In this document: piece by piece, positions 53,288-61,801 of the stretch
How positions within the stretch are numbered: the stretch's first letter is position 1
Layout: every line of letters begins with the position of its first letter
DNA from: JAGBWK01 sp964544595
GTDB taxonomy: Bacteria; Bacteroidota; Bacteroidia; Bacteroidales; Muribaculaceae
Length of the DNA: 64,000 nucleotides
Direction: 5' to 3'
Assembly (NCBI GenBank): GCA_964544595.1
Contig: CAZJBM010000002.1
Coordinates: 1 to 64,000 of the forward strand
Notes under the pieces: generated by a model
Database searches by the model: none
Seen by the model: only the letters and a program-made list of their open reading frames with translations
Told to the model about the DNA's origin: nothing
Translations under genes and position numbers: made by a program

Positions 53288-53318
53288 TTGGTAGAATAAA
53301 ATATTATCGCTAAATTTG
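53288..53318 (+). promoter_or_regulatory. Promoter of the housekeeping ECF sigma factor
   Basis: TTG (53288-53290), a 20-nt spacer and TAAATTTG (53311-53318) match consensus. It gives a leader of about 150 nt. Confidence 0.68.
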
Positions 53319-53475
53319 CGTTGGATTTCGGATCAAGAGAAATCCACAGAAGATAAAAACCTCAAAAATCAGTTTACCGATTTTAATTAATTGTTTATTA
53401 TAAACCTTTTTTATTAACCTAAAAAACCTGACAGCCTATAGCACATCATTACTCTAATCAAAACAAAACGAAGTA

Positions 53476-54066
53476 ATGCAAAATAACAAACGGCTAACCG
53501 ACGAGCAGTTGGTAGCAGCCTACGCCGACGGCAACAATCAGGCTTTCGACACATTGTTGGAGCGCAATCAGAAACGCGTTTTCTCCTACATATTCAATAT
53601 CGTTAAAAACCGCGAACTGGCCGACGATATATTTCAGGAAACTTTTGTCAAAGCGATTACTACCATTAAGCAACGGCGTTACACCGAGAGCGGGAAGTTC
53701 TCGGCTTGGCTCACCCGCATAGCTCACAATCTCATTATCGACCACTATCGTCTCGAAAAAACCAATGGCGTTGTTTCGACCGACGAGGCCGACTCTACAT
53801 TGCTCAATCGCCGCGAATTTTCAGAGGATACTATCGAGGATTTCCTTATCGACGAGCAAATATCGTCAGATGTGCGTAAAATCATGGAGACTCTTCCGCA
53901 ACTTCAGCGCGAAGTGATCGAAATGCGCTTCTACCGCAACATGAGCTTCAAGGAGATTGCCGACGCGACCAACGTCAGCATCAATACGGCTCTCGGACGA
54001 ATGCGCTACGCTATCCTCAATATGCGCAAAATAGCGAAGGACCACAATATCGTGCTCACCCGATGA
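53476..54066 (+). CDS. RNA polymerase ECF-type sigma-70 factor
   Basis: 196 residues. Region 2 has ELADDIFQETFVKAITT and FSAWLTRIAHNLIIDHYR. Region 4 has LPQLQREVIEMRFYRNMSF and then KEIADATNVSINTALGRMRY. No anti-sigma gene is adjacent, unlike the factor at 34.7 kb. The sequence resembles the widespread single-copy Bacteroidales ECF factor in core regions. Targets cannot be read from the window. Confidence 0.92.
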   Translation: MQNNKRLTDEQLVAAYADGNNQAFDTLLERNQKRVFSYIFNIVKNRELADDIFQETFVKAITTIKQRRYTESGKFSAWLTRIAHNLIIDHYRLEKTNGVVSTDEADSTLLNRREFSEDTIEDFLIDEQISSDVRKIMETLPQLQREVIEMRFYRNMSFKEIADATNVSINTALGRMRYAILNMRKIAKDHNIVLTR

Positions 54067-54094
54067 GCCGCGATTAACCCGATACGTTAAATTT

Positions 54095-54127
54095 AAAAAC
54101 CAAGTCCGTCGAGGCTTGGTTTTTTTT
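54095..54127. terminator. Bidirectional terminator
   Basis: AAAACCAAG and CTTGGTTTT form a 9-bp stem with T tracts on the plus strand and a shorter one on the minus strand. It ends the sigma gene. A second hairpin, AGAGCCTG/CAGGCTCT at 54135-54155, lies at the helicase stop. Confidence 0.8.
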
Positions 54128-54153
54128 ATTGCTTAGAGCCTGGCTGACAGGCT

Positions 54154-55566
54154 CTAATTGTTGTCGGGGGAGTTGTTGCGGTTGGATGGTTTGCGGCGAC
54201 GATGGCCGTTATGGTGCTTGTTGCCCTTGTTTGGGTTTCCGCTCGGCTTTGTGTTGTTGGCTGTCGGCGTGTCAGGCACGTTGTTGGCGGTTGCGGTTTT
54301 TTCTTTGGCCGACGATTTGTGGCCTTTGCCAGGCTTGCCTGAGCGAGAGCCGAATTTGCGAGAGCCGCGACCTTTAGAGCCGCCACGTCCACTTGATCCT
54401 CGTTGCCTCTTTGAGGAGGTGTAGGGTATGGGCTCGCCGAACTCAGCTGGCAGGGGCGTTTTTGGCACTTCGGCTTCAAGTAGCTCTTCAATGCGCTTCA
54501 TACGGTAAATCTCGTCGGGCGATATGAAGGTTACGGCTCGGCCTGAGCGGTTGGCTCGGGCAGTGCGTCCGATGCGGTGCACGTAGTCTTCAGCTTCTCG
54601 GGGAACGTCGAAATTCACTACCATCTCGATGTCGTCGATGTCGATGCCGCGCGCGAGGATGTCGGTCGCGACGATTACTTGGGTTTTACCCGCTTTGAAG
54701 TCGTGCATCACGGTGTCGCGCTCCGTTTGCTCAAGGTCGGAGTGCATTTCGGCGATTTTAAACTTGTTGCCTCTAAGATCGCGGGCGAGATTCTTGACCT
54801 TTTGTTTCGACGACGAGAACACGATGACCCTCTCGGGAGCGTTCTCTTTGAATATGCCTTTAAGTATAGGAAGCTTATGGTTCTCATGGCATACGTAGGC
54901 TTCCTGATTGATGTTTTCAGCCGGCTTCGACACCGCGATTTTTATCTCTACGGGGTCTTTCAGCAGTTTGGAGGCCAGGCGCTGAATCTTGTCGGGCATT
55001 GTGGCGGAGAAAAGGAGTGTCTGCCGCTCCTTAGGAAGATGTGCCACTATGCGCATAATGTCGTCGTAAAAGCCCATATCGAGCATTCGGTCGGCTTCAT
55101 CGAGAATGAAAAACGACACTTTAGACAGGTCGACATAGCCCATATTGAGGTGCGCGAGCAGCCGTCCTGGCGTGGCTATAACCACGTCGGCGCCGAGCTT
55201 AAGAGCGCGTCGCTGCTGCTCGTATGTGTCGCCGTCGGTGCCTCCGTAGATAGCGATGCCGCTGACAGGCATGAAGTAGGCGAAGCCCTGAAGCTGGCGA
55301 TCGATCTGCTGAGCGAGCTCGCGGGTCGGAGCCATCACGACGCAATTAATCGAGTCTTCGGGGTAGCCCCCATCGGCGAGTTGGTTTATGATGGGAAGAA
55401 GATAGGCTGCGGTTTTGCCTGTCCCGGTCTGCGCGCAAGCGAGAATGTCGTGGCCATCGAGCACGGGAGGTATGGCCAATTCCTGTATCGGTGTACATTC
55501 ATCGAAATGCATATCCCAGAGTCCGTCGAGCACGTCGTCGTTGGTCAGAATATCTTCAAAAGTCAT
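54154..55566 (-). CDS. DEAD-box RNA helicase, RhlE-like
   Basis: 470 residues. Q motif MHFDECTPIQELAIP, Walker A CAQTGTGKTA, PTRELAQQ, DEAD in ILDEADRML, SAT, and the C-terminal RGIDIDD and HRIGRTAR motifs are all present. A basic, low-complexity tail (from about 385) with GRSGK and KG repeats gives unspecific RNA binding. It likely assists ribosome assembly or mRNA decay. Confidence 0.93.
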   Translation of the reverse strand: MTFEDILTNDDVLDGLWDMHFDECTPIQELAIPPVLDGHDILACAQTGTGKTAAYLLPIINQLADGGYPEDSINCVVMAPTRELAQQIDRQLQGFAYFMPVSGIAIYGGTDGDTYEQQRRALKLGADVVIATPGRLLAHLNMGYVDLSKVSFFILDEADRMLDMGFYDDIMRIVAHLPKERQTLLFSATMPDKIQRLASKLLKDPVEIKIAVSKPAENINQEAYVCHENHKLPILKGIFKENAPERVIVFSSSKQKVKNLARDLRGNKFKIAEMHSDLEQTERDTVMHDFKAGKTQVIVATDILARGIDIDDIEMVVNFDVPREAEDYVHRIGRTARANRSGRAVTFISPDEIYRMKRIEELLEAEVPKTPLPAEFGEPIPYTSSKRQRGSSGRGGSKGRGSRKFGSRSGKPGKGHKSSAKEKTATANNVPDTPTANNTKPSGNPNKGNKHHNGHRRRKPSNRNNSPDNN

Positions 55567-55602
55567 TGTGTATGGTAGTGTTTAAGTGATTACTGTATGA
55601 TG

Positions 55603-56898
55603 TTATTTTTCGTTGTTTTTAAGCCCGAACGAGGGATCGACCTTAATCATGTAGGCTACGGCGATCGTCGCGACGCAGCAGGCCGTGGTCCAAAGGAAGA
55701 AGTTGGCGTAGCCGATCTGTTGCTGAATCCACCCTGCCGCCATTCCGGGGAGCATTAGCCCGATTGCCATAAATGCTGTGGAGATAGCGTAGTGGGCAGT
55801 GGCGTATTTTCCTTCAGAGAAATATATTAGATAGAGCATATAGGCCGAGAAGCCGAATCCGTAGCCGAATTGCTCGGTAAACACGCATATATCGATAATA
55901 ATACGCGATGGAGCGGCAACCTGACTCAATAGCACGAATGTAAGGCAACTGAGCGACATGGCCCAAGCCATGGGTCGGAGGCTGCGCTTTAAGCCTCGTT
56001 TAGCAGCGTAAACGCCGCCTAATATGCCTCCGATTATTAGCCCGGTCACTCCCCATATTCCGTACGTCACGCTGACGGTCTCTTTGGTCAACCCGAGTCC
56101 GCCGACATCTGTCGGGTCGAGAAGAAACAGGTTGATCATCTTCACTAATTGCGCTTCGGGCAGGCGGTAGAGGAGCATGAACGCAAGGGCCATCCATATA
56201 TGAGGCTTGCGGAAAAATGTGGCGAAAGTCATGCCGAATTCGCGGAATATCATCTCAGCGCTTTGAGCTTTGTTGGGCTTGTCGGATGCGGGGTGGGGCA
56301 GCAGAAAACTGTGGTAAAGCGTGCCAAGGAAGAAAATGGCGGCGAGTACCCAAAATACGATTGTCCAGGCCTGAGCCACATCGCCTGTGGCGTTCTGCAA
56401 GAATCCGGCAAGATAAATCACTCCGAACTGCACAGCCCACACCGAGACTCTGTAAAAAAGCGACCTTACGCCTACGAAGTAAGATTGCTGATGCTCTGTC
56501 AGTCCGAGCATATAGAAGCCGTCAGAAGCTATGTCGTTAGTGGCCGAAACAAAGGCTGCGATCCAAAACAGGCCAATGCTTGCGGCGAAAAACATTTTTG
56601 TTGTCAGCACAGCCCCTACGCCTAAGAAACTTGCGGCAAGCAGAAGCTGCATGGTAACAATCCACCAACGTTTCGTGCGTATAATGTCGACAAAGGGGCT
56701 CCAGAACGGTTTTATCACCCATGGGAGATACATAAGCCCGGTGTAAAACGCGATTTCGGCGTTTGAAATGCCGAAATCCTGATATAGGATTACCGTTAAG
56801 GTGGCTATAATGGCGTTAGGCAGTCCCTCGATGAAGTAGAGCGAGGGAACCCAGGCCCAAGGGTGAGCCGATTTGGTTTTAATTGTCTGGTCTGTCAT
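55603..56898 (-). CDS. MFS transporter, AmpG-like
   Basis: 431 residues with 12 membrane helices. N-terminal WAWVPSLYFIEGLPNAI and FYTGLMYLPWVIKPFWSPFVD are typical of AmpG/muropeptide-permease-like MFS proteins. The gene overlaps the upstream DUF4922-SpoIID gene by ATGA, so the two are coupled. A role in import of anhydro-muropeptides or a related cell-wall sugar is plausible but inferred. Confidence 0.85.
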   Translation of the reverse strand: MTDQTIKTKSAHPWAWVPSLYFIEGLPNAIIATLTVILYQDFGISNAEIAFYTGLMYLPWVIKPFWSPFVDIIRTKRWWIVTMQLLLAASFLGVGAVLTTKMFFAASIGLFWIAAFVSATNDIASDGFYMLGLTEHQQSYFVGVRSLFYRVSVWAVQFGVIYLAGFLQNATGDVAQAWTIVFWVLAAIFFLGTLYHSFLLPHPASDKPNKAQSAEMIFREFGMTFATFFRKPHIWMALAFMLLYRLPEAQLVKMINLFLLDPTDVGGLGLTKETVSVTYGIWGVTGLIIGGILGGVYAAKRGLKRSLRPMAWAMSLSCLTFVLLSQVAAPSRIIIDICVFTEQFGYGFGFSAYMLYLIYFSEGKYATAHYAISTAFMAIGLMLPGMAAGWIQQQIGYANFFLWTTACCVATIAVAYMIKVDPSFGLKNNEK

Positions 56899-59012
56899 TC
56901 CTGGTTAATAGAGATTTTTCTTAATTCAGCCCCCGGATAGTAGTGGGCGAGAATCTGCCTGTAGTTGTAGCCCTTAGCTCCCATTACGGCAGCTCCTATC
57001 TGACATAATCCCGCGCCGTGCCCCCATCCCGCGCCGTTAAGAATGAAGTTGCCGTTGTCGGCGCGGCTTACGGTGAAAGCGGAGCTGTAGAGGTGGGTCT
57101 CGGAGAGCCAACGGCGTATCTCCAGCTCCTTACCCACGGTAAGCTCGCGTTTCGAGCCCTTGATTTTAAGGAGGATAATACGGCCCGACGGCCCGCGCTT
57201 AATAGGGGTAAGCTCCGATATTTCGCCGAAATCGATGCCCGATTTGCGCTTTACGAGCGATGAAAGTTGCTGTGGGGTGTATTCGACCGTCCAGCGGTAG
57301 AAGTCGGCGGTCTCCTGGTCGTAATTGTTGAGCACTTGCGACAAAATTACGGGGTCGGCAGTGTTGCAGAAGGAGTCAGGGCGGCTGTTAATCCAATTAT
57401 AAGCCGTCGCCTCGTCGGCGAGATTCGGTACGTCGGTCTCGTCAGGCTTGTCGGCGAGAGGTTTCAGATAGGGCTTGGGGTCATCTTCCCAACAGCTCTC
57501 AAAGGTTTCCATGACGCCGCCGCAACATTTTGAAAAACGCGCGTCGCAAAGTTTGTTGTCATAAATCAAGACTTCGCCGCGAGTCGCTTCTACGGCTTGA
57601 TTGACTCTTGGGTTGGTCTGGCGCGTGATGCCCTGATAGCGTTGGCAATGATCGTCGGCGCACACATCGAAGAGGTCGTGGTCGTCGTGGTCATACCATT
57701 TCACTATCATCTTGTCGCTATCGATAAAGCCCTCTCTATCGATGCGGCAACCTGAATTATGGCGATGCTCGCGCTGGCTTATGACCCAGCTGCGTGAAAT
57801 GACGGAGTGGGCTTTGAGCAATTCGAGCGAGGCGTTTGCGCTCATCTCCGAAGAGATTACACTTTTAAGATAAGTTTCTATATCTACATGGTTGATTGCT
57901 AATATTTTCCCTTTATAGGGGCGTAGCTCAAGATTGCCTTTGAATGTCTGGTTTTCGCGGCGTTGCCAATGAAACTGTTTCCCGATAGTGACGTCGCGCA
58001 GCGTGAACACTCCCTCTCCCTCGGTGGCTGTGAAATTAATCGGCTCGCTCACCGAATCAGCCTTGAAGCTCTTTTCTCCGAGTTCGGCAAACCCTGAGAT
58101 GAACTCAACGGTGATTTCATGCTCCTCCATAATGCCGACGGATATGGTGCCGTTTCGCGTAAGCATCTGGTTGACTTCGCTTTGAGAATAGCATAGTTGT
58201 GAATAAATATCGTGTAGCCGCTCAGGGGTAAACGCTTCGTAATCGCTGCTGCGGGGAGCCACCATAATGCCGGCAAGGTCAATCGAAGCCGGGCTGACGA
58301 GCATTTGTCCCTCCTCAGGGCCGTAGAAGTCAGGTCGGTGCGCGCGCCGAGGTATTATGACAGCTTGCGGCTCGCCCGACTCGTCGGTGTAGCAAAGTAT
58401 GTTGACCTTAGGCTCAATCTCGTCGTCGCTCTTAGGCAACAGCGACATGATTTCGTCAAATCGACCGCTGTCGCGAAGAGTTATGATGCCAAACGGCAAT
58501 TCAGCGCCTTTTTCTATCGTTTCGACTATCGGCAGCTCATCCTTTCCGACTACCTGAAAATGGAAATGGTCGGGAGCAGAAGCGCCGCATTGCGGGCCAT
58601 TATAAAACACCAATGACTCAGGAAGTTGCTTAGAAAGTTTCAACATATCCTCGAATCTTTTCTGAGACATATGTTGAGGTGCGTGCGAGGCGGGAACAGT
58701 CAAGTGAAAGCGGCAAATCGGGAATGGATTGACGAGGATTTTATATTCGCCCCAGAGGAGATGGCTTTGTTCGGCAGGTCGGTTGGAGTCGCAAAGAAAA
58801 CAGGGTCGCTTGGCGATAGACTTTTTGTCGACTTTGGCAGCTGAACTGCGTATACGCGCTTTGTTGAATTGCACTTTTACCTGAAAACCGTCGACATCTA
58901 CCATCTTGGTTTCGGCAGTGCCTATAGCGGCGAAAGCGTCGGCACATGCGCCCCACTCCTTAAGTTGACGTTCAAAAAACTCGTTGACGACTGATTGGCT
59001 TATTTTCGGCAT
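56895..59012 (-). CDS. DUF4922-SpoIID fusion protein
   Basis: 705 residues without a signal peptide. The N-terminal part (1-300) is a DUF4922 domain related to HIT/GalT-type nucleotidyltransferases: CFLC at 71-74, and APDHFHFQ with the His-x-His motif at 149-151. Residues about 355-690 are a SpoIID/LytB domain: SSEMSANASLELLKAHSVIS, KCCGG, and GAGWGHGAGLCQIGA. SpoIID enzymes are lytic transglycosylases on amidase-processed peptidoglycan. It overlaps the MFS gene by ATGA and follows the GT2 gene by 2 nt. Confidence 0.9.
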   Translation of the reverse strand: MPKISQSVVNEFFERQLKEWGACADAFAAIGTAETKMVDVDGFQVKVQFNKARIRSSAAKVDKKSIAKRPCFLCDSNRPAEQSHLLWGEYKILVNPFPICRFHLTVPASHAPQHMSQKRFEDMLKLSKQLPESLVFYNGPQCGASAPDHFHFQVVGKDELPIVETIEKGAELPFGIITLRDSGRFDEIMSLLPKSDDEIEPKVNILCYTDESGEPQAVIIPRRAHRPDFYGPEEGQMLVSPASIDLAGIMVAPRSSDYEAFTPERLHDIYSQLCYSQSEVNQMLTRNGTISVGIMEEHEITVEFISGFAELGEKSFKADSVSEPINFTATEGEGVFTLRDVTIGKQFHWQRRENQTFKGNLELRPYKGKILAINHVDIETYLKSVISSEMSANASLELLKAHSVISRSWVISQREHRHNSGCRIDREGFIDSDKMIVKWYDHDDHDLFDVCADDHCQRYQGITRQTNPRVNQAVEATRGEVLIYDNKLCDARFSKCCGGVMETFESCWEDDPKPYLKPLADKPDETDVPNLADEATAYNWINSRPDSFCNTADPVILSQVLNNYDQETADFYRWTVEYTPQQLSSLVKRKSGIDFGEISELTPIKRGPSGRIILLKIKGSKRELTVGKELEIRRWLSETHLYSSAFTVSRADNGNFILNGAGWGHGAGLCQIGAAVMGAKGYNYRQILAHYYPGAELRKISINQE

Positions 59013-59014
59013 AA

Positions 59015-60433
59015 TTAGTTGTTTACCGACCGATTATTCAACTTTTTGTTTAAATTAAGTCGAGCTTGCAGTTCGATAGTTCGTAATAAATCTTTGTAGC
59101 TGTTGTTGGCGTTTTGGCGAGGAATATCGAGGTTGGAGTCGGAGTTGCCATCCCAGCGTCGGCATAGGTATAACACGTCGTAGATGCGGCCTATGCGGTA
59201 GCGGCGCGAGATAGCAAGCCCGAGCGAATAGTCCTCGCCGTAGCTGACGTTAGGAACGCCTATCTTACGGAGCACATTGGTGACAAATGCTCGCGGAGCG
59301 CCCAGACCATTGACGCGGAGCGCGTTATTGCGTCCGTTGTCGGGTGTCCATTCCTTATGGTCTATCACGCCCGGAGGTATCGGGTTGAGGTTGAAGTCGG
59401 TAAGTTGATAAGAACCGATAACCATAGCGCAGTTTTCGCTCATGAACTTGTCGTGGATGCGCTGGAGAGTATCGTCGGAGCTGTAGAGGTCGTCGCTGTC
59501 GAGCTGCACGGCAAATCGTCCGCAATGGCCGTCGTTAATAGCGAGGTCCCAGCAGCCGCCGATCCCTAAGTCGGTCTGCTCTGGAATTAAGTGGATGATA
59601 CGTGGATTCTCGGCCGACAGGGTCTTCAGTATCTCGGTCGTGGAGTCGGTGCTGTGATTATCGACAACTATGATGTTGAACATGAAATCGGTGCGTTGCC
59701 GGGCAGCGCTCGCCACCGCTTCAGCGATAGTTTTTTCGCGGTTGCGCACTGGTATTACCACCGACATCTCGGTCGCGAAACGCAAGCCGTAGTCTACATC
59801 ATCGAAGTCGGGGCGAAGCCATGCGCCGATCTCTTTGAGATATGCTGTGCAAGCCTGCTCCATCTCGATTTGGCGCTTGCGGTTGCGGGGGTCGACATAG
59901 TCAAACTGCTTTTGGTCGCTGCGGCGGCGGTCGGTCTCGACGCTGTCGTAGAGGAATTCATTCAGGTGAAGCACCGAGCCCTCGCCGTGGCAGAGACGAA
60001 GCATCACGGCATAGAGAGCCGCGTAGCGATATTCGGGCAAGTCGGCGACGACGCGCTTGAATTCGGCCGCGTCGAGCATGATCAACGGACCGTAGTTGAA
60101 ATCGTCGCGAAGCGCGCCCTGACGGCGGTCGATCAGCGGCGTGGGCACAGCGTTGCCCTGAAGGTCGACGGCGCGGTAGTCGGCATAGACAACTTTCGCC
60201 CCGCTCCATTCCATCGCCTCGGCCATGCGCTTTATGCAGTTGTAGCCGGGTCGGAATTCGGTGCTTTTTGTATATATCATCACCCGGTCGCCGAGGGTGA
60301 GGTCGGCGATATAGCGGAGTGTGGCGGTGGTGCCGAAGCTACAGTCTTCCAAGGGTATTATCATGGTGTTAGGCTGACCTTCGATGCCGGTAAGGTCGTC
60401 CTGCGCAGCGGGTATAAATACTGAAGTTAGCAT
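59015..60433 (-). CDS. Family 2 glycosyltransferase with extra N-terminal domain
   Basis: 472 residues. Residues about 1-200 form a GT-A-like or accessory domain (VFIPAAQDD, MIYTKSTEF). The classical GT2 domain starts near residue 218: SVVIPVRNREKTIAEAV, VVDNHSTDST, and the metal-binding DSDD. It transfers a sugar from a nucleotide donor. It is the first gene of the operon with the DUF4922-SpoIID and AmpG-like genes, so a shared cell-wall or glycan salvage pathway is likely. Confidence 0.88.
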   Translation of the reverse strand: MLTSVFIPAAQDDLTGIEGQPNTMIIPLEDCSFGTTATLRYIADLTLGDRVMIYTKSTEFRPGYNCIKRMAEAMEWSGAKVVYADYRAVDLQGNAVPTPLIDRRQGALRDDFNYGPLIMLDAAEFKRVVADLPEYRYAALYAVMLRLCHGEGSVLHLNEFLYDSVETDRRRSDQKQFDYVDPRNRKRQIEMEQACTAYLKEIGAWLRPDFDDVDYGLRFATEMSVVIPVRNREKTIAEAVASAARQRTDFMFNIIVVDNHSTDSTTEILKTLSAENPRIIHLIPEQTDLGIGGCWDLAINDGHCGRFAVQLDSDDLYSSDDTLQRIHDKFMSENCAMVIGSYQLTDFNLNPIPPGVIDHKEWTPDNGRNNALRVNGLGAPRAFVTNVLRKIGVPNVSYGEDYSLGLAISRRYRIGRIYDVLYLCRRWDGNSDSNLDIPRQNANNSYKDLLRTIELQARLNLNKKLNNRSVNN

Positions 60434-60534
60434 TTTGAGTTTGATTGGTCTTTACATCGGCAAAGTTACGCAAATAGTCAATGATAACCAACAATTAATG
60501 CTCAGAATACCGCTTATTGTGTGAAAACTGTGCG

Positions 60535-60563
60535 TTGAAAAGCGAAAATAATTCGTATATTTG
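60535..60563 (+). promoter_or_regulatory. Promoter of the alcohol dehydrogenase
   Basis: TTG (60535-60537), an 18-nt spacer and TATATTTG (60556-60563) fit the consensus. The start codon is 39 nt downstream. Confidence 0.68.
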
Positions 60564-60601
60564 CAGAGTAACAATAATGTAAATTTTAATAATTAAGCTT
60601 T

Positions 60602-61771
60602 ATGATACAGAATTTTGACTATTATACCCCTACGAGGGTGATATTTGGCCGCGGCGTAGTCGACGGTCTCGTTGATGTGATGAAGCCGCTTGGACGTCGA
60701 GTGCTTCTCGCTTACGGCGGGGGCAGCATCAAGCGCATGGGCCTGTACCAGAAAGTTGTGGATTTGCTCAAAGATTTTGAGATCGTAGAGCTGTCGGGTA
60801 TTGAGCCTAATCCAAAATATGACCCCTCGGTGCTCGACGGCGTGCGTCTTTGCAAGGAAAATGATATTGACGTGATTCTTTCGGTTGGGGGAGGCAGTGT
60901 GCTCGATTGCTGCAAAGCCATCGCTGCCGGAGCGAAATACGACGGCGATCCCTGGGATCTCATTTCCTACAAGGTAAAAGCCCAAGCCGCGCTCCCGATT
61001 GTGGATATTATGACACTTGCCGCGACCGGTAGCGAATATGATTCAGGCGGCGTGATCTCGCGAACCGAGACCAATGATAAAATCGGGTATATAGATTCTC
61101 TGCTGTTCCCGGTATGCTCGTTCCTCGACCCGACTTACACCTTTACCGTCAACGCCAAGCACACTGCCGCAGGGGTTGCCGACGCGATCAATCATGTGTT
61201 TGAACAGTATTTCTGCGCCGACCATAATATGGTGGCCGACGGATTCTGTATCACCCTTCTGCGCACACTCATGCACTATGCCCCTAGAGCTATTGCTAAG
61301 CCCGACGACTATGAGGCGCGCGCCGAAATCATGTACGCCTGCATGTATGGGTGCAACGGCATCCTCGCCCTCGGCAATTCGCCCTCCGGCTGGCCTATGC
61401 ACGCTATCGAGCACGCTCTCTCGGCCTACTACGATATTACCCATGGCGAAGGCCTGGCTATCATTACTCCGAGGTGGATGAGCCATATTTTGAGCGAGCG
61501 CACGATGGAACGATTCGTGAAGCTCGGTATTGAGCTCTACGGTATCGACCGCACTCTCCCCGATGCTGAAATCGCATCGCTTACTATCAAGCGCACTCAC
61601 GACTTCCTCAAGTCAATCGGCCTCCCGATGCACCTGAGCGAAGTAGGCATCGATGACAGCCGCCTTCGCGAAATGGCCCGTCACATAAAAGAAGACGCTA
61701 TGCAGCGAGGAGAGCAGTATGTCGACCTCACCGAAGACAATATCGTCGCTATTCTTACCGAGTCACTTTAA
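60602..61771 (+). CDS. Iron-containing alcohol dehydrogenase (butanol dehydrogenase-like)
   Basis: 389 residues. The NAD(P)-binding region has LLAYGGGS and SVGGGSVLDCCKAIA. The metal ligands lie in ADAINHVFEQYF and HAIEHALSAYYDITHGEGLA. It belongs to the group related to YqhD/BdhA and reduces short aldehydes to alcohols with NAD(P)H. The substrate is not determined by the sequence. Confidence 0.93.
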   Translation: MIQNFDYYTPTRVIFGRGVVDGLVDVMKPLGRRVLLAYGGGSIKRMGLYQKVVDLLKDFEIVELSGIEPNPKYDPSVLDGVRLCKENDIDVILSVGGGSVLDCCKAIAAGAKYDGDPWDLISYKVKAQAALPIVDIMTLAATGSEYDSGGVISRTETNDKIGYIDSLLFPVCSFLDPTYTFTVNAKHTAAGVADAINHVFEQYFCADHNMVADGFCITLLRTLMHYAPRAIAKPDDYEARAEIMYACMYGCNGILALGNSPSGWPMHAIEHALSAYYDITHGEGLAIITPRWMSHILSERTMERFVKLGIELYGIDRTLPDAEIASLTIKRTHDFLKSIGLPMHLSEVGIDDSRLREMARHIKEDAMQRGEQYVDLTEDNIVAILTESL

Positions 61772-61801
61772 CATCTTGCACGCCAGTAATAACTATTCGA
61801 T

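Noticed and set aside
54135..54155. Hairpin at the helicase stop as a full terminator
   Set aside because: No T run follows on the minus strand; the hairpin at 54095-54127 is the better terminator.
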